From assembly GCF_015221995.1 (NCBI RefSeq), contig NZ_JADFFM010000002.1:186001-250000 (forward strand): a stretch of 64,000 bases of DNA, read 5' to 3'. This DNA is from Mucilaginibacter boryungensis. GTDB taxonomy: Bacteria; Bacteroidota; Bacteroidia; Sphingobacteriales; Sphingobacteriaceae. The notes below the pieces were generated by a model. That model made no database searches. It was not told the DNA's origin and saw nothing but the letters and a program-made list of their open reading frames with translations. The position numbers and the translations under genes were made by a program. Shown one piece after another: positions 34,976 to 43,624 of this stretch (positions within the stretch are counted from its first letter, which is position 1; every line of letters starts with the position of its first letter).

Positions 34976-37051
34976 ATGGCAAAGCGCTTATACTTACTTC
35001 CTTTATTGCTGATACCCACCTTCGCCACATACGGGCAAACTCAAACAGGTAAACCACTTACCACCGACACTATAAAAACGGTGACCATCAAAGCTTATCT
35101 ATCGGCGCAGCCTGTTATCAGCATTCCAGCATCGGTAAGCGTATTAGGGCCGTCACAATTCAAACTGCAGGCCGATAATTCATTCGTACCGGCATTAAAC
35201 ACAGTACCGGGAGTAAAAATGGAAGAACGTTCGCCGGGCAGCTATCGCCTTTCCATCCGGGGCAGTTTATTGCGGTCGCCGTTTGGCGTGCGCGATGTGA
35301 AGATCTATTTTGATGAGATCCCTCTTACAGATGCCGGCGGCAACACCTATCTGAATGCCATCGATGTAAACAGCATAAGGAGCGTGGAAATCTTAAAAGG
35401 GCCCGACGGCAGCTTGTTCGGCGCCAATTCGGGCGGGGTGGTTATTCTGCGGCCCTTATCAACTTTAGCGGATAGCAATTATGCTAAGGTTGGCTTCAAT
35501 GCCGGGTCGTACGGTTTACTGCATCAAAACGCTGCTATTCAAAACAGCCTGGGCAAAAATCAGCTCAATATTAGTCAGGCCTATCAAAGTTATGGTGGCT
35601 ATCGCGAACATAGTTACATGGATAGGCAATATTTTCAGTTAGGTGACAAGTACAATATATCGGCAAAGGACGGATTGAAAGTACTGGCCTTATACTCAAA
35701 TCTGGCTTATGAAACACCGGGCGGTTTAACGCTGGCACAAATGCAGGCCAATCCCCAGTCGGCACGGCTGGCTACCAAAACAGTTCCGGGCGCTATAGAT
35801 CAGCAAATACGCATCACCACAAAAGTATTTTTGGGCGGGTTGGTTAACGAAGCACAACTAAGTGATCATCTTAAAAATGTCACTTCGGTATCAACTATGC
35901 ACGTAGATTTTGCTAACCCGTTCATCACCAATTACGAACAGCGCACCGAAAACACTTATGCCTTGCGCAGTTACTTTGAACTGGCTAACGGAAAAAACAG
36001 CTATAGCTGGAAAGTAAACCTTGGCATGGAATGGCAACAAACCAAATCGGTAATTAATAATTACGACAATAATGCCGGGGTAAAAGGTAACCCGCAAAAA
36101 TTTGATAACATCCACAGCAAGCAACATTTTGTTTTTGGGCGTTACGCAGCCGATATCCAAAACAAATTACATTTGGAGGTGGCGCTAAGCCTGAATTATT
36201 ATAATTATACGTTCCAAAATATTTACCCTTTAAATCAATCAGGGTTTACTGATCGGAACTTCTCGCCCCAACTGATGCCGAGGCTGGCGCTATCCTATTC
36301 CTTAACATACGATTTTATTGCCCGGGCTTCTGTAAGTCGTGGCTATAGCACACCAACTACGGCCGAGGTACGCCCGACGGATAATGTAGTTAACACAGCC
36401 CTGCAAGCGCAAACCGGCTGGAACTACGAAACCGGCCTGCGCCTGCGTAACCGCGATGAAAGCCTGTACCTTGATGCTTCGGTATTTTATTATCGTATAC
36501 GAAACGCTATTGTGCGCCGGCTGCACCCCGATGAAACCGAATATTACACAAACGCGGGGGGGACTAATCAAACCGGCTTCGAGCTGGCCTTTACCGATTG
36601 GCTGATCCGCCAAAACAATAGCCGTTTTATCCGTGGGCTGCAGTTCAATACAGCTTATACCCTGAGTAGTTATTTTTTCCGGGATTATAGCGATGCTACT
36701 ACCAATTATTCCGGTAATCCCTTAACCGGCGTACCCAAACACGTAATTGTAAGCAGTTTGCAGGTAAAAGTACCGCATCAGCTTTATTTGTTTGTGCAGC
36801 ATAATTATACCGCCAGCATCCCGCTTAACGATGCCAACACCGTTTTTGCGCCGCAATATCATTTATTGCAATCAAAAATTGGCTGGGCGCATGCCATTAA
36901 TCATAAAATAAAATTTGAACTATATGCCGGGGCCGATAACTTACTGAATGCGCATTATAGCTTAGGAAACGATTTGAACGCGGTAGGCAGCCGGTATTTT
37001 AACCCATCGCCATTGCGCAATTACTTTGCAGGCTTTAATGTTATATTTTAG
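34976..37051 (+). CDS. TonB-dependent outer membrane receptor
   Basis: 691 aa with a signal peptide (MAKRLYLLPLLLIPTFATYGQ). The plug domain (about 35-150) contains SIPASVSVLGPSQF, PGVKMEERSPGSYRLSIRG and SVEILKGPDGSLFGANSGG. A 22-strand-type barrel ends in NYFAGFNVIF, with a C-terminal Phe. No CarboxypepD_reg domain or SusD partner is present, so it resembles siderophore/metal receptors rather than SusC glycan importers. The tight linkage to bshC suggests a role tied to metal or thiol homeostasis, but this is speculation. Confidence 0.88.
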   Translation: MAKRLYLLPLLLIPTFATYGQTQTGKPLTTDTIKTVTIKAYLSAQPVISIPASVSVLGPSQFKLQADNSFVPALNTVPGVKMEERSPGSYRLSIRGSLLRSPFGVRDVKIYFDEIPLTDAGGNTYLNAIDVNSIRSVEILKGPDGSLFGANSGGVVILRPLSTLADSNYAKVGFNAGSYGLLHQNAAIQNSLGKNQLNISQAYQSYGGYREHSYMDRQYFQLGDKYNISAKDGLKVLALYSNLAYETPGGLTLAQMQANPQSARLATKTVPGAIDQQIRITTKVFLGGLVNEAQLSDHLKNVTSVSTMHVDFANPFITNYEQRTENTYALRSYFELANGKNSYSWKVNLGMEWQQTKSVINNYDNNAGVKGNPQKFDNIHSKQHFVFGRYAADIQNKLHLEVALSLNYYNYTFQNIYPLNQSGFTDRNFSPQLMPRLALSYSLTYDFIARASVSRGYSTPTTAEVRPTDNVVNTALQAQTGWNYETGLRLRNRDESLYLDASVFYYRIRNAIVRRLHPDETEYYTNAGGTNQTGFELAFTDWLIRQNNSRFIRGLQFNTAYTLSSYFFRDYSDATTNYSGNPLTGVPKHVIVSSLQVKVPHQLYLFVQHNYTASIPLNDANTVFAPQYHLLQSKIGWAHAINHKIKFELYAGADNLLNAHYSLGNDLNAVGSRYFNPSPLRNYFAGFNVIF

Positions 37052-37083
37052 GAACATAACGGTGCAAAATGAATAAGGTAAAG

Positions 37084-37581
37084 TTATTGATCTACCCCTA
37101 TTTCTTTTTGACGGATAACCATAGAATTGCTAACCCCATCAAACCTTTTTGAAATAGTAATATGGTTTAGCTGGTTATCAAATATCAGAATATTTTGGGT
37201 TTCATCCTTACCGGTAAATGTTAACCGATAACCAAAATGCCTGATCTGTTTCACCAGGTTATCAATATAAGCAGGGTAAACGGTTTTGTAAGTAATGGTT
37301 TTTAACATAATACCGTCGCCGGTAGTGCGGTAGGCGCCCGTGACCAGGCTTTCTCCTTTGATCACGCTTTTATTTTTGTCGATACTTTGATAATGGGTGA
37401 GTATCTGCCCTAATACTTCCTCTTTATTATTGATCTTAAACTTACCGGTTTGTATCAAAATATTATCTGCCTGGGGCAGGGTTAAATTTGCCAGATCGGC
37501 AAGATCGGAAAAAGACATGGTTTGCGCCCGGGAAACAGCGCAGCAAAAAAGCAGGAATGTGATAATCAGGTACTTCTTCAT
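37084..37581 (-). CDS. Small exported protein, unknown function
   Basis: 165 aa from ATG 37581, where a signal peptide starts (MKKYLIITFLLFCCAVSRAQ); the longer frame to 37599 is rejected. The mature protein has a helix-strand pattern with no cysteines. I recognise no family. It converges with the TonB receptor gene, with 32 bp between the stops. Confidence 0.65.
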   Translation of the reverse strand: MKKYLIITFLLFCCAVSRAQTMSFSDLADLANLTLPQADNILIQTGKFKINNKEEVLGQILTHYQSIDKNKSVIKGESLVTGAYRTTGDGIMLKTITYKTVYPAYIDNLVKQIRHFGYRLTFTGKDETQNILIFDNQLNHITISKRFDGVSNSMVIRQKEIGVDQ

Positions 37582-37654
37582 TTTAATCAGGGCGATCAAA
37601 AATAAACAAATTTTTAATATTTAAGTGGCTTAAGTTAAAGCCACAAAGGGGTAT

Positions 37655-37683
37655 AAAAAAGCCCCTCCTTTGCAGGAGAGGCT
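37655..37683 (-). terminator. Rho-independent terminator of the atp operon
   Basis: On the minus strand AGCCTCTCCT and AGGAGGGGCT pair with one mismatch around GCAA, followed by TTTTTTAT. It lies 25 bases after the atpG stop, so the operon ends here without atpD or atpC. Confidence 0.9.
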
Positions 37684-37708
37684 AATGGATTTATTAAGAT
37701 TATAATTA

Positions 37709-38593
37709 TTAACCGTTTGATAACGCTGCCGCACCGCTCACAATCTCGGTCAGCTCGGTAGTGATAGCCGCCTGACGGGCCTGGTTGTAAGCTAATTTCA
37801 GTGCTTTTAACAAGTCGCCGGCATTTTCAGTTGCTTTATCCATGGCTGTCATACGGGCACCATGTTCAGATGCGTAAGAATCAAGCACCGCTTTGTATAC
37901 CTGGATCTTAATGTTCTTAGGGATCAGTTGCTGAACAATTTCTTCCTGCGATGGCTCAAGGATATAATCAACAGTTGGGGCTTTGGCTACCTTACTGGCT
38001 TCCGATTTCGGTACCGGCAATAACTGTTCAGTAGTCAAAATCTGCACAGCGGCGTTGCGGAATTGATTATATACCAGTTCTACCCTATCGTACTGGCCTT
38101 TCAGAAAACCTTCCATCACGCTTTCGGTTATTTTCGAAACGTTAATGAAATTCAGATCGTTGTATACGTCGTTATTGTTACCAATTACGTTGTATTTGCG
38201 GCGCTCGTAAAACTCCTGCGATTTTTTACCGATAGATACGATAGATACATTACCGGCAGCTAACTGCGTGCTGTATTTCTCGGCGATCAGGTTATTCGCA
38301 GTTTTGATAGCGTTAGCATTAAATGCGCCTGCCAAACCACGGTTTGATGTTACCACAATCACCAGCACACGCACCGGTTCGCGCTCCTGCAAAAACGGCG
38401 ATGAACCCTCTTCCAAACTTGCCGATAGGTTACCCAGCAATTCCTTAAGCTTAGTGGCATAAGGGCGCAAAGCTACTATGGCGTTGGTAGCACGTTTCAA
38501 CTTAGCCGCCGAAACCATTTTCATAGCCTTGGTGATCTGCTGCGTTGAGCTTACCGACGATATCCTGTTTCTTACTTCTTTTAAATTAGCCAT
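37709..38593 (-). CDS. atpG: F-type ATP synthase gamma subunit
   Basis: 294 aa central-stalk subunit. The N-terminal helix MANLKEVRNRISSVSSTQQI and the C-terminal signature (ARMTAMDKATENAGDLLKAL ... RQAAITTELTEIVSGAAAL) are diagnostic. It follows atpA, with a palindromic 8-bp word array filling the whole 107-bp gap. It is the last gene of the operon before a strong terminator. Confidence 0.96.
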   Translation of the reverse strand: MANLKEVRNRISSVSSTQQITKAMKMVSAAKLKRATNAIVALRPYATKLKELLGNLSASLEEGSSPFLQEREPVRVLVIVVTSNRGLAGAFNANAIKTANNLIAEKYSTQLAAGNVSIVSIGKKSQEFYERRKYNVIGNNNDVYNDLNFINVSKITESVMEGFLKGQYDRVELVYNQFRNAAVQILTTEQLLPVPKSEASKVAKAPTVDYILEPSQEEIVQQLIPKNIKIQVYKAVLDSYASEHGARMTAMDKATENAGDLLKALKLAYNQARQAAITTELTEIVSGAAALSNG

Positions 38594-38600
38594 GTTTTAA

Positions 38601-38701
38601 ATGTGCAAATGTGCTTATATGCAAATATGCAAATTGACTTATTCGTTAATTAATTCATGAAGATAGCATCTGCACATTCGCACATCTGCATATCCGCACA
38701 T
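38601..38701. repeat. Mirror-image 8-bp word array between atpA and atpG
   Basis: Four units ATGTGCAA, ATGTGCTT, ATATGCAA, ATATGCAA (38601-38632) face four units CTGCACAT, TCGCACAT, CTGCATAT, CCGCACAT (38670-38701). Each unit is exactly 8 bases and fits ATRTGCNN or its complement NNGCAYAT. The spacer is 37 bases. The last base is also the last base of the atpA stop codon. Confidence 0.9.
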
Positions 38702-40275
38702 TAATATTTACCTGATAATTCCTTAGCTACTGTTTCCAGTACGTTGGTGATATTATCATCCAGTTTACCGGCTTTAAGGCCTGCCAACACTTCAGGGTGG
38801 CGCAGTTCTAACTGGCTGGTATATTCAGCTTCAAATTGTTTTATTTTATTCACAGGCACGTTACGCATCAGGTTTTTAGTACCTGCGTAAACTATAGCTA
38901 CCTGCTTTTCAACCGATACCGGTGAGTATTGACCTTGTTTCAGGATCTCTACGTTACGGGCACCTTTATCAATTACGTTTTTGGTCGAAGCGTCAAGGTC
39001 TGAACCGAATTTTGAGAAGGCTTCCAACTCGCGGAACTGTGCCTGGTCAAGTTTCAGGGTACCTGCTACTTTCTTCATTGATTTGATCTGCGCGTTACCA
39101 CCTACACGTGATACCGAAATACCTACGTTGATAGCCGGACGAACACCCGCGTTAAACAGGTTCGACTCTAAGAAGATCTGGCCATCAGTAATAGAAATTA
39201 CGTTGGTTGGGATGTAAGCCGATACGTCACCAGCTTGTGTTTCGATAATTGGCAGCGCGGTTAACGAACCACCACCTTTAACGATACCTTTGATAGACTC
39301 TGGTAAGTCGTTCATCGCTTGTGCTATCGCGTCGTTAGAGTTGATCTTAGCGGCACGCTCTAATAAACGGCTGTGCAGGTAGAATACGTCACCAGGGTAA
39401 GCCTCACGGCCCGGTGGACGACGTAGTAACAATGACACCTCACGGTAAGCAACTGCTTGTTTAGAAAGATCATCATAGATGATCAAAGCAGGCCTTCCGG
39501 TATCGCGGAAATACTCGCCAATGGCAGCACCCGCAAATGGCGCGAAGAACTGGGTTGGTGCAGGGTCAGAAGCGTTAGCGGCTACTACAATTGAGTAAGC
39601 CATAGCGCCGTTCTCTTCCAGTGTACGAACGATGTTCGCAACGGTTGATGCTTTCTGGCCGCAAGCCACGTATATACAAATTACAGGCTGGCCTGCGTTG
39701 TAAAATTCTTTTTGGTTGATGATGGTATCGATACAAACCGCAGTTTTACCTGTCTGGCGGTCGCCGATAACCAACTCACGCTGGCCACGGCCGATAGGGA
39801 TCATCGCGTCGATAGCTTTGATACCGGTTTGTAAAGGCTCGGTAACCGGCTGACGGTAGATAACGCCTGGCGCTTTACGCTCTAAAGGCATCTCATAGGT
39901 TTGGCCTGCAATAGGGCCTTTACCGTCAATTGGCTCGCCCAGTGTGTTTACCACACGGCCAAGCATACCTTCGCCAACTTTAATAGAGGCAATTTTATTA
40001 GTACGTTTAATAGTATCGCCTTCCTTTACACCTTCTGAAGCACCCAGCAATACTACACCCACATTATCTTCTTCAAGGTTTAATACGATACCTTGCAGTC
40101 CGTTTTCAAATTCAACCAGCTCACCTGATTGTACTTTTGTTAAGCCGTATACACGGGCAATACCATCGCCCACCTGCAATACCGTGCCTACTTCTTCTAA
40201 CTCAGTTGCTGACTTAAAGCCCGACAGTTGCTGACGCAAAATTGCCGATACTTCGTCTGGTCTAACCTCTACCAT
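38701..40275 (-). CDS. atpA: F-type ATP synthase alpha subunit
   Basis: 524 aa. It has an N-terminal beta barrel, Walker [11 protein letters not shown] at 171-180, the strand [20 protein letters not shown], and the alpha/beta signature [13 protein letters not shown]. It is the non-catalytic nucleotide-binding subunit of F1. It is preceded by atpH (37-bp gap) and followed by the word array. The catalytic beta subunit gene is not in this operon. Confidence 0.97.
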   Translation of the reverse strand: MVEVRPDEVSAILRQQLSGFKSATELEEVGTVLQVGDGIARVYGLTKVQSGELVEFENGLQGIVLNLEEDNVGVVLLGASEGVKEGDTIKRTNKIASIKVGEGMLGRVVNTLGEPIDGKGPIAGQTYEMPLERKAPGVIYRQPVTEPLQTGIKAIDAMIPIGRGQRELVIGDRQTGKTAVCIDTIINQKEFYNAGQPVICIYVACGQKASTVANIVRTLEENGAMAYSIVVAANASDPAPTQFFAPFAGAAIGEYFRDTGRPALIIYDDLSKQAVAYREVSLLLRRPPGREAYPGDVFYLHSRLLERAAKINSNDAIAQAMNDLPESIKGIVKGGGSLTALPIIETQAGDVSAYIPTNVISITDGQIFLESNLFNAGVRPAINVGISVSRVGGNAQIKSMKKVAGTLKLDQAQFRELEAFSKFGSDLDASTKNVIDKGARNVEILKQGQYSPVSVEKQVAIVYAGTKNLMRNVPVNKIKQFEAEYTSQLELRHPEVLAGLKAGKLDDNITNVLETVAKELSGKY

Positions 40276-40312
40276 TTGTTACTTTATTTTGTGTTAGTTT
40301 TAATTTATTGTA

Positions 40313-40867
40313 CTACCCACGGGTTATTACCTTTTGGGCAAAATCTTTCTTAATTGTTTTTAAACTGGTGCTTACGCTGGTATCAATCTGGCGGTCGCCA
40401 ATGGTTAATACAAAGCCACCAATTAACTCAGGATCAACCTTGGTATGTAATATTACATTACCACCGGTCACTTCTTTCACCTCAGCGGTCAGCTTCTCTA
40501 AATTTTCTGCTGATAGCGGAGTGGCCGATACCACACTGGCGTTGATAATGTTTTTGATCACATTATACTGGTTTACAAATTCAAGCGCGGTTGGAAACAA
40601 TATTTCCGCGCGGCTTTTGTTCACCATAATATCAAAAAACGATACGGTAACTTTACTCACCTTCTCGCCAAAAATAGCATGCAGGATACTTTTCTTTTTT
40701 GTATGCGCGATGATAGGGTTGCGCAAAACAGCCTGCAGCTCTGAACTGGCTTTCAGGGTCTTTACAAAAAATGCCATATCCTCGCGTACCGCATCAAGGG
40801 CATTCTGCTCCTGTGCAAGGTCTATCAGCGACTTGGCGTACCTGGTGGCAACTGTTAATTCAGACAT
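40313..40867 (-). CDS. atpH: F-type ATP synthase delta subunit
   Basis: 184 aa. The opening ELTVATRYAKSLIDLAQEQN and the C-terminal signature VKEVTGGNVILHTKVDPELI ... GGFVLTIGDRQIDTSVSTSL identify OSCP/delta, which links F1 to the peripheral stalk. It sits between atpF (81-bp gap holding a 7-bp word array) and atpA. Confidence 0.95.
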   Translation of the reverse strand: MSELTVATRYAKSLIDLAQEQNALDAVREDMAFFVKTLKASSELQAVLRNPIIAHTKKKSILHAIFGEKVSKVTVSFFDIMVNKSRAEILFPTALEFVNQYNVIKNIINASVVSATPLSAENLEKLTAEVKEVTGGNVILHTKVDPELIGGFVLTIGDRQIDTSVSTSLKTIKKDFAQKVITRG

Positions 40868-40880
40868 TCTCTTCTTTTAG

Positions 40881-40953
40881 TTGAGAGTTATGAGTTTCGA
40901 GTAATGAGTGCAAAGAAAACTTAGAACTCAGGACTCAAGACTTAGAACTTATT
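40881..40953. repeat. 7-bp word array between atpF and atpH
   Basis: The left units are TTGAGAG, TTATGAG, TTTCGAG, TAATGAG (40881-40908). The right units are ACTTAGA, ACTCAGG, ACTCAAG, ACTTAGA, ACTTATT (40919-40953). The two blocks are roughly reverse complementary (about 18 of 25 positions). The last unit contains the atpF stop codon (40949-40951). Confidence 0.8.
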
Positions 40954-41443
40954 TCAATTTCACTTCTTTTAATAGATCGCTCACCAGTTCATCCTGCTTG
41001 TGGGCATCTTCAAACTGCTTGCGTAATATTTTTTCAGCAATTTCAATAGAAAGGCTGGCTACCTGGTTTTTCACATCAGCCAAAGCAATGGCTTTTTGAT
41101 TGTTAATTTCAATGCGGGCATTTTCTATCATGCGGGCACCTTCGGTTTGCGCAGCTTCTTTGGCTTCACCTACAATCTGGTCTTTCAGTTGCTTTGCTTC
41201 AGCTAAGATCATATCACGCTCGGCCAATGTTTTCTTTAACAAAGCTTCGTTCTCGTTAGTCAGGCGCGACATCTCATCTTTAGCAGCCTCTGCTTTCGAT
41301 AAGGCTTCTTCAATAGAACGCTCACGTTCGGTAACGGCGCCTAAAATTGGTTTCCAGGCAAATTTTCCTAAAATGAATAACAGGATAACGAACGATATCA
41401 GCGTCCAAAAAATTAAGCCTATCGCGGGTTGAACAATGTCCAT
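40949..41443 (-). CDS. atpF: F-type ATP synthase b subunit
   Basis: 164 aa. One N-terminal membrane helix (PAIGLIFWTLISFVILLFIL, residues 6-25) is followed by FAWKPI and a long charged coiled coil (40-155), the normal layout of subunit b in the peripheral stalk. It is preceded by a strong intercistronic hairpin separating it from atpE. Confidence 0.95.
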   Translation of the reverse strand: MDIVQPAIGLIFWTLISFVILLFILGKFAWKPILGAVTERERSIEEALSKAEAAKDEMSRLTNENEALLKKTLAERDMILAEAKQLKDQIVGEAKEAAQTEGARMIENARIEINNQKAIALADVKNQVASLSIEIAEKILRKQFEDAHKQDELVSDLLKEVKLK

Positions 41444-41486
41444 ACTCTTTTCAGATATATATTAAATTTTCAATTTCTTTAATTCT

Positions 41487-41529
41487 AAAATATGTCGCCC
41501 GGAGCCAACCGCTCCGGGATACATATTTT
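41487..41529 (-). promoter_or_regulatory. Strong intercistronic hairpin between atpE and atpF
   Basis: AAAATATGT / ACATATTTT (9 bp) encloses CCCGGAGC / GCTCCGGG (8 bp), separated by a 2x2 internal loop, with a 5-base apex CAACC. It lies 22 bases after the atpE stop and 43 bases before the atpF start, where it could protect the atpE 3' end or cause partial termination. Confidence 0.7.
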
Positions 41530-41551
41530 GTTTTTACGTAACCTTAAAAGA

Positions 41552-41809
<258 letters not shown>

Positions 41810-41850
41810 TTAATTTAAAACGTGTATATATAGATAATTAATAATTCAAA

Positions 41851-42933
41851 TTAGTGCTTGTGGTCGTCAACAGCCATGCCTATAAATAAGGCTGAAAGCA
41901 TGGTGAAAATGAACGCCTGCAGGAAAGCCACCAGTAACTCAATACAGTCCATAAATACTACAAACGGAACTGATACTGAAGCCATCCACATACTTTTAAA
42001 TATGTAAATCAGCGATATTAAGCTCAACACAATAATGTGGCCCGCGGTAATGTTAGCGAACAAACGTATCATCAACGCGAATGGCTTAGATATGATACCG
42101 ATAATTTCCACCGGAACCATAATTGGGTATAACCATAGCGGGATATCTGGTGCGAAAACGTGCTTCCAGTAATATTTGTTACCGCTAAAGTTTATTACTA
42201 TTAATACAATAACCGATAAGGTTAAAGTTACCGCTATATTACCTGTAAGGTTAAAACCACCCGGAAAAATCGGGATCAAACCAAGCAGGTTATTTATTAG
42301 TATAAAAAAGAATATAGTTAGCAATAAAGGCATGTATTTAGTATGCTTTACGCCAATGTTAGGGATAGCCACATCGTCGCGCACAAAAAGGATAATGGGC
42401 TCTAAGAACGACTGTAAACCTTTAGGCGCTTTGCCCTGGCGTTTTTTATAGGCTGATGATATGCTGCCGAAGATCAGGATCAGGATGATCATCCCCATCC
42501 ACATACTGGCTACGTTACGGGTGATAGAAAAATCCCATACTTTTTTGGTCGCCGCCTCATCCACTTTACCTGCCGCGTCAACAACTTTTACTTTATCTTT
42601 TTCTAAAGCATAGCTGTAATGATTGCCCTGATAAACGTGCAATGGCGCTTCTTCACCTTCCGACTTTATTTTTGCCGAAGAAAATATTTCCAGGCCTTTA
42701 TCAGTATATAAAATAATAGGTAATGGTAAGGCATGCTCGCCTAACATTGTCCACGAGTGCGAATCGCCGATATGTTCGAAAATGATGTCTTTGGTGTCTA
42801 CCTCTTTTTTAGGCTCGCCGGCAGTTTTTTCCTGGCCAAAACCAAGAACCGGAAACAGGGCCAGCATCACAAAAAACGCAGAAAATAGCGAAAGTTTAAA
42901 ATTTTTTAAGTTCAAAATCGAGCCGTTATACAT
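41851..42933 (-). CDS. atpB: F-type ATP synthase a subunit, long form
   Basis: 360 aa, about 90 longer than E. coli AtpB. The extra N-terminus has a signal-like helix (LSLFSAFFVMLALFPVLGFG) and an extracytoplasmic region (about 35-135), as is usual in Bacteroidota. The core helices contain the essential Arg in KPFALMIRLFANITAGHI and the final helix FLQAFIFTMLSALFIGMAV. It forms the proton half-channels against the c ring. Confidence 0.95.
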   Translation of the reverse strand: MYNGSILNLKNFKLSLFSAFFVMLALFPVLGFGQEKTAGEPKKEVDTKDIIFEHIGDSHSWTMLGEHALPLPIILYTDKGLEIFSSAKIKSEGEEAPLHVYQGNHYSYALEKDKVKVVDAAGKVDEAATKKVWDFSITRNVASMWMGMIILILIFGSISSAYKKRQGKAPKGLQSFLEPIILFVRDDVAIPNIGVKHTKYMPLLLTIFFFILINNLLGLIPIFPGGFNLTGNIAVTLTLSVIVLIVINFSGNKYYWKHVFAPDIPLWLYPIMVPVEIIGIISKPFALMIRLFANITAGHIIVLSLISLIYIFKSMWMASVSVPFVVFMDCIELLVAFLQAFIFTMLSALFIGMAVDDHKH

Positions 42934-42947
42934 CTAAATGAAGTTTT

Positions 42948-43334
42948 CTACCTTAAATTTTGGTTGCGCAAGTTACGCAACAAACCATAAACTTCAAAGG
43001 CCGTATTTAAGAAATATACATAAAAAAAATCGCCTGCAAAAGCGAAGCGGTTTACGGGGTTTTTCCGCAGAAAAAACAGCACAAAAAACAGCGTTGCCAG
43101 TATCTTAACCGTGGTTGACGCTAAAAAGGACGGGGCATATAATTCCTTATTATTTTTTTGCACAGTAAGCACCGTAATAATAACCATTAGCGTTAAAGCC
43201 GATAAATAACCAAATAATAACCAAAATTTAGTAATAATATATTCGGTTTGCCCGGTATATATCATTATTGCCGGGGGTATGGCTATTACCAGCACAAATA
43301 CCAGGTAGCGCAAAATAGTGTTTGATAGTTTCAA
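42948..43334 (-). CDS. AtpI-like membrane protein of the atp operon
   Basis: 128 aa if started at TTG 43334, where TTGA overlaps the TGA stop of the preceding gene by 4 bases. The frame extends to 43406, but that stretch is inside the upstream gene. Four hydrophobic helices are visible (TILRYLVFVLVIAIPPAIMI, FWLLFGYLSALTLMVIITVL and two more). By position between atpZ and atpB it is the AtpI-like assembly factor, although sequence similarity to AtpI is not obvious to me. Confidence 0.68.
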   Translation of the reverse strand: MKLSNTILRYLVFVLVIAIPPAIMIYTGQTEYIITKFWLLFGYLSALTLMVIITVLTVQKNNKELYAPSFLASTTVKILATLFFVLFFLRKNPVNRFAFAGDFFYVYFLNTAFEVYGLLRNLRNQNLR

Positions 43335-43552
43335 CTTTTTACAGATCTGATAACAAGATATAAGGAAATAAACACCCCGGCCAGTGACATTGCCGCGGTT
43401 ACCCATTTGGTTTGGTGCCCGGCATGCTGGTCTATTTTATAACCCGCGTAGGCCATAATGCCTATAATGGCGATCATCTGGAAAGCCAGGCCGGTAAATT
43501 TGGCGTAGCTGTTACCCTGTTTGCCTAAATTATCCTGTTCGTTTTTAGTCAT
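43331..43552 (-). CDS. AtpZ-type ATP synthase assembly/ion-channel subunit
   Basis: 73 aa from ATG 43552. Two helices (YAKFTGLAFQMIAIIGIMAY and VTAAMSLAGVFISLYLVI) with GYKIDQ between them match the F0F1-ATPase gene1/AtpZ family. It is the first gene of the atp operon. Three bases separate its ATG from a TAAATTTG promoter box, so its message may be leaderless. Confidence 0.82.
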   Translation of the reverse strand: MTKNEQDNLGKQGNSYAKFTGLAFQMIAIIGIMAYAGYKIDQHAGHQTKWVTAAMSLAGVFISLYLVIRSVKS

Positions 43553-43555
43553 GTG

Positions 43556-43563
43556 CAAATTTA
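43556..43563 (-). promoter_or_regulatory. Candidate -7 box TAAATTTG of the atp operon
   Basis: Exact TAnnTTTG on the minus strand, followed by CAC and then the ATG of atpZ. Transcription would begin about at the start codon. The overlapping TTGCACAT is also one unit of the 8-bp word family. Confidence 0.5.
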
Positions 43564-43624
43564 TTAAACCTATTGCATAATGTTTAGTAAATTAGCGTTG
43601 CTTTTAAAATAGGCGAATATTGCT

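Noticed and set aside
38601..38701. Word arrays as possible CRISPR arrays
   Set aside because: Periods are 7-9 bp with no spacers of 25-40 bp and no cas genes in the window.
40308..40880. 190-aa plus-strand open frame over atpH
   Set aside because: Antisense shadow of a well-recognised ATP synthase gene.
43335..43406. Upstream ATG 43406 for the AtpI-like gene
   Set aside because: It lies inside atpZ in another frame. The TTG at 43334 gives a 4-base stop/start overlap and begins just before the first hydrophobic helix.
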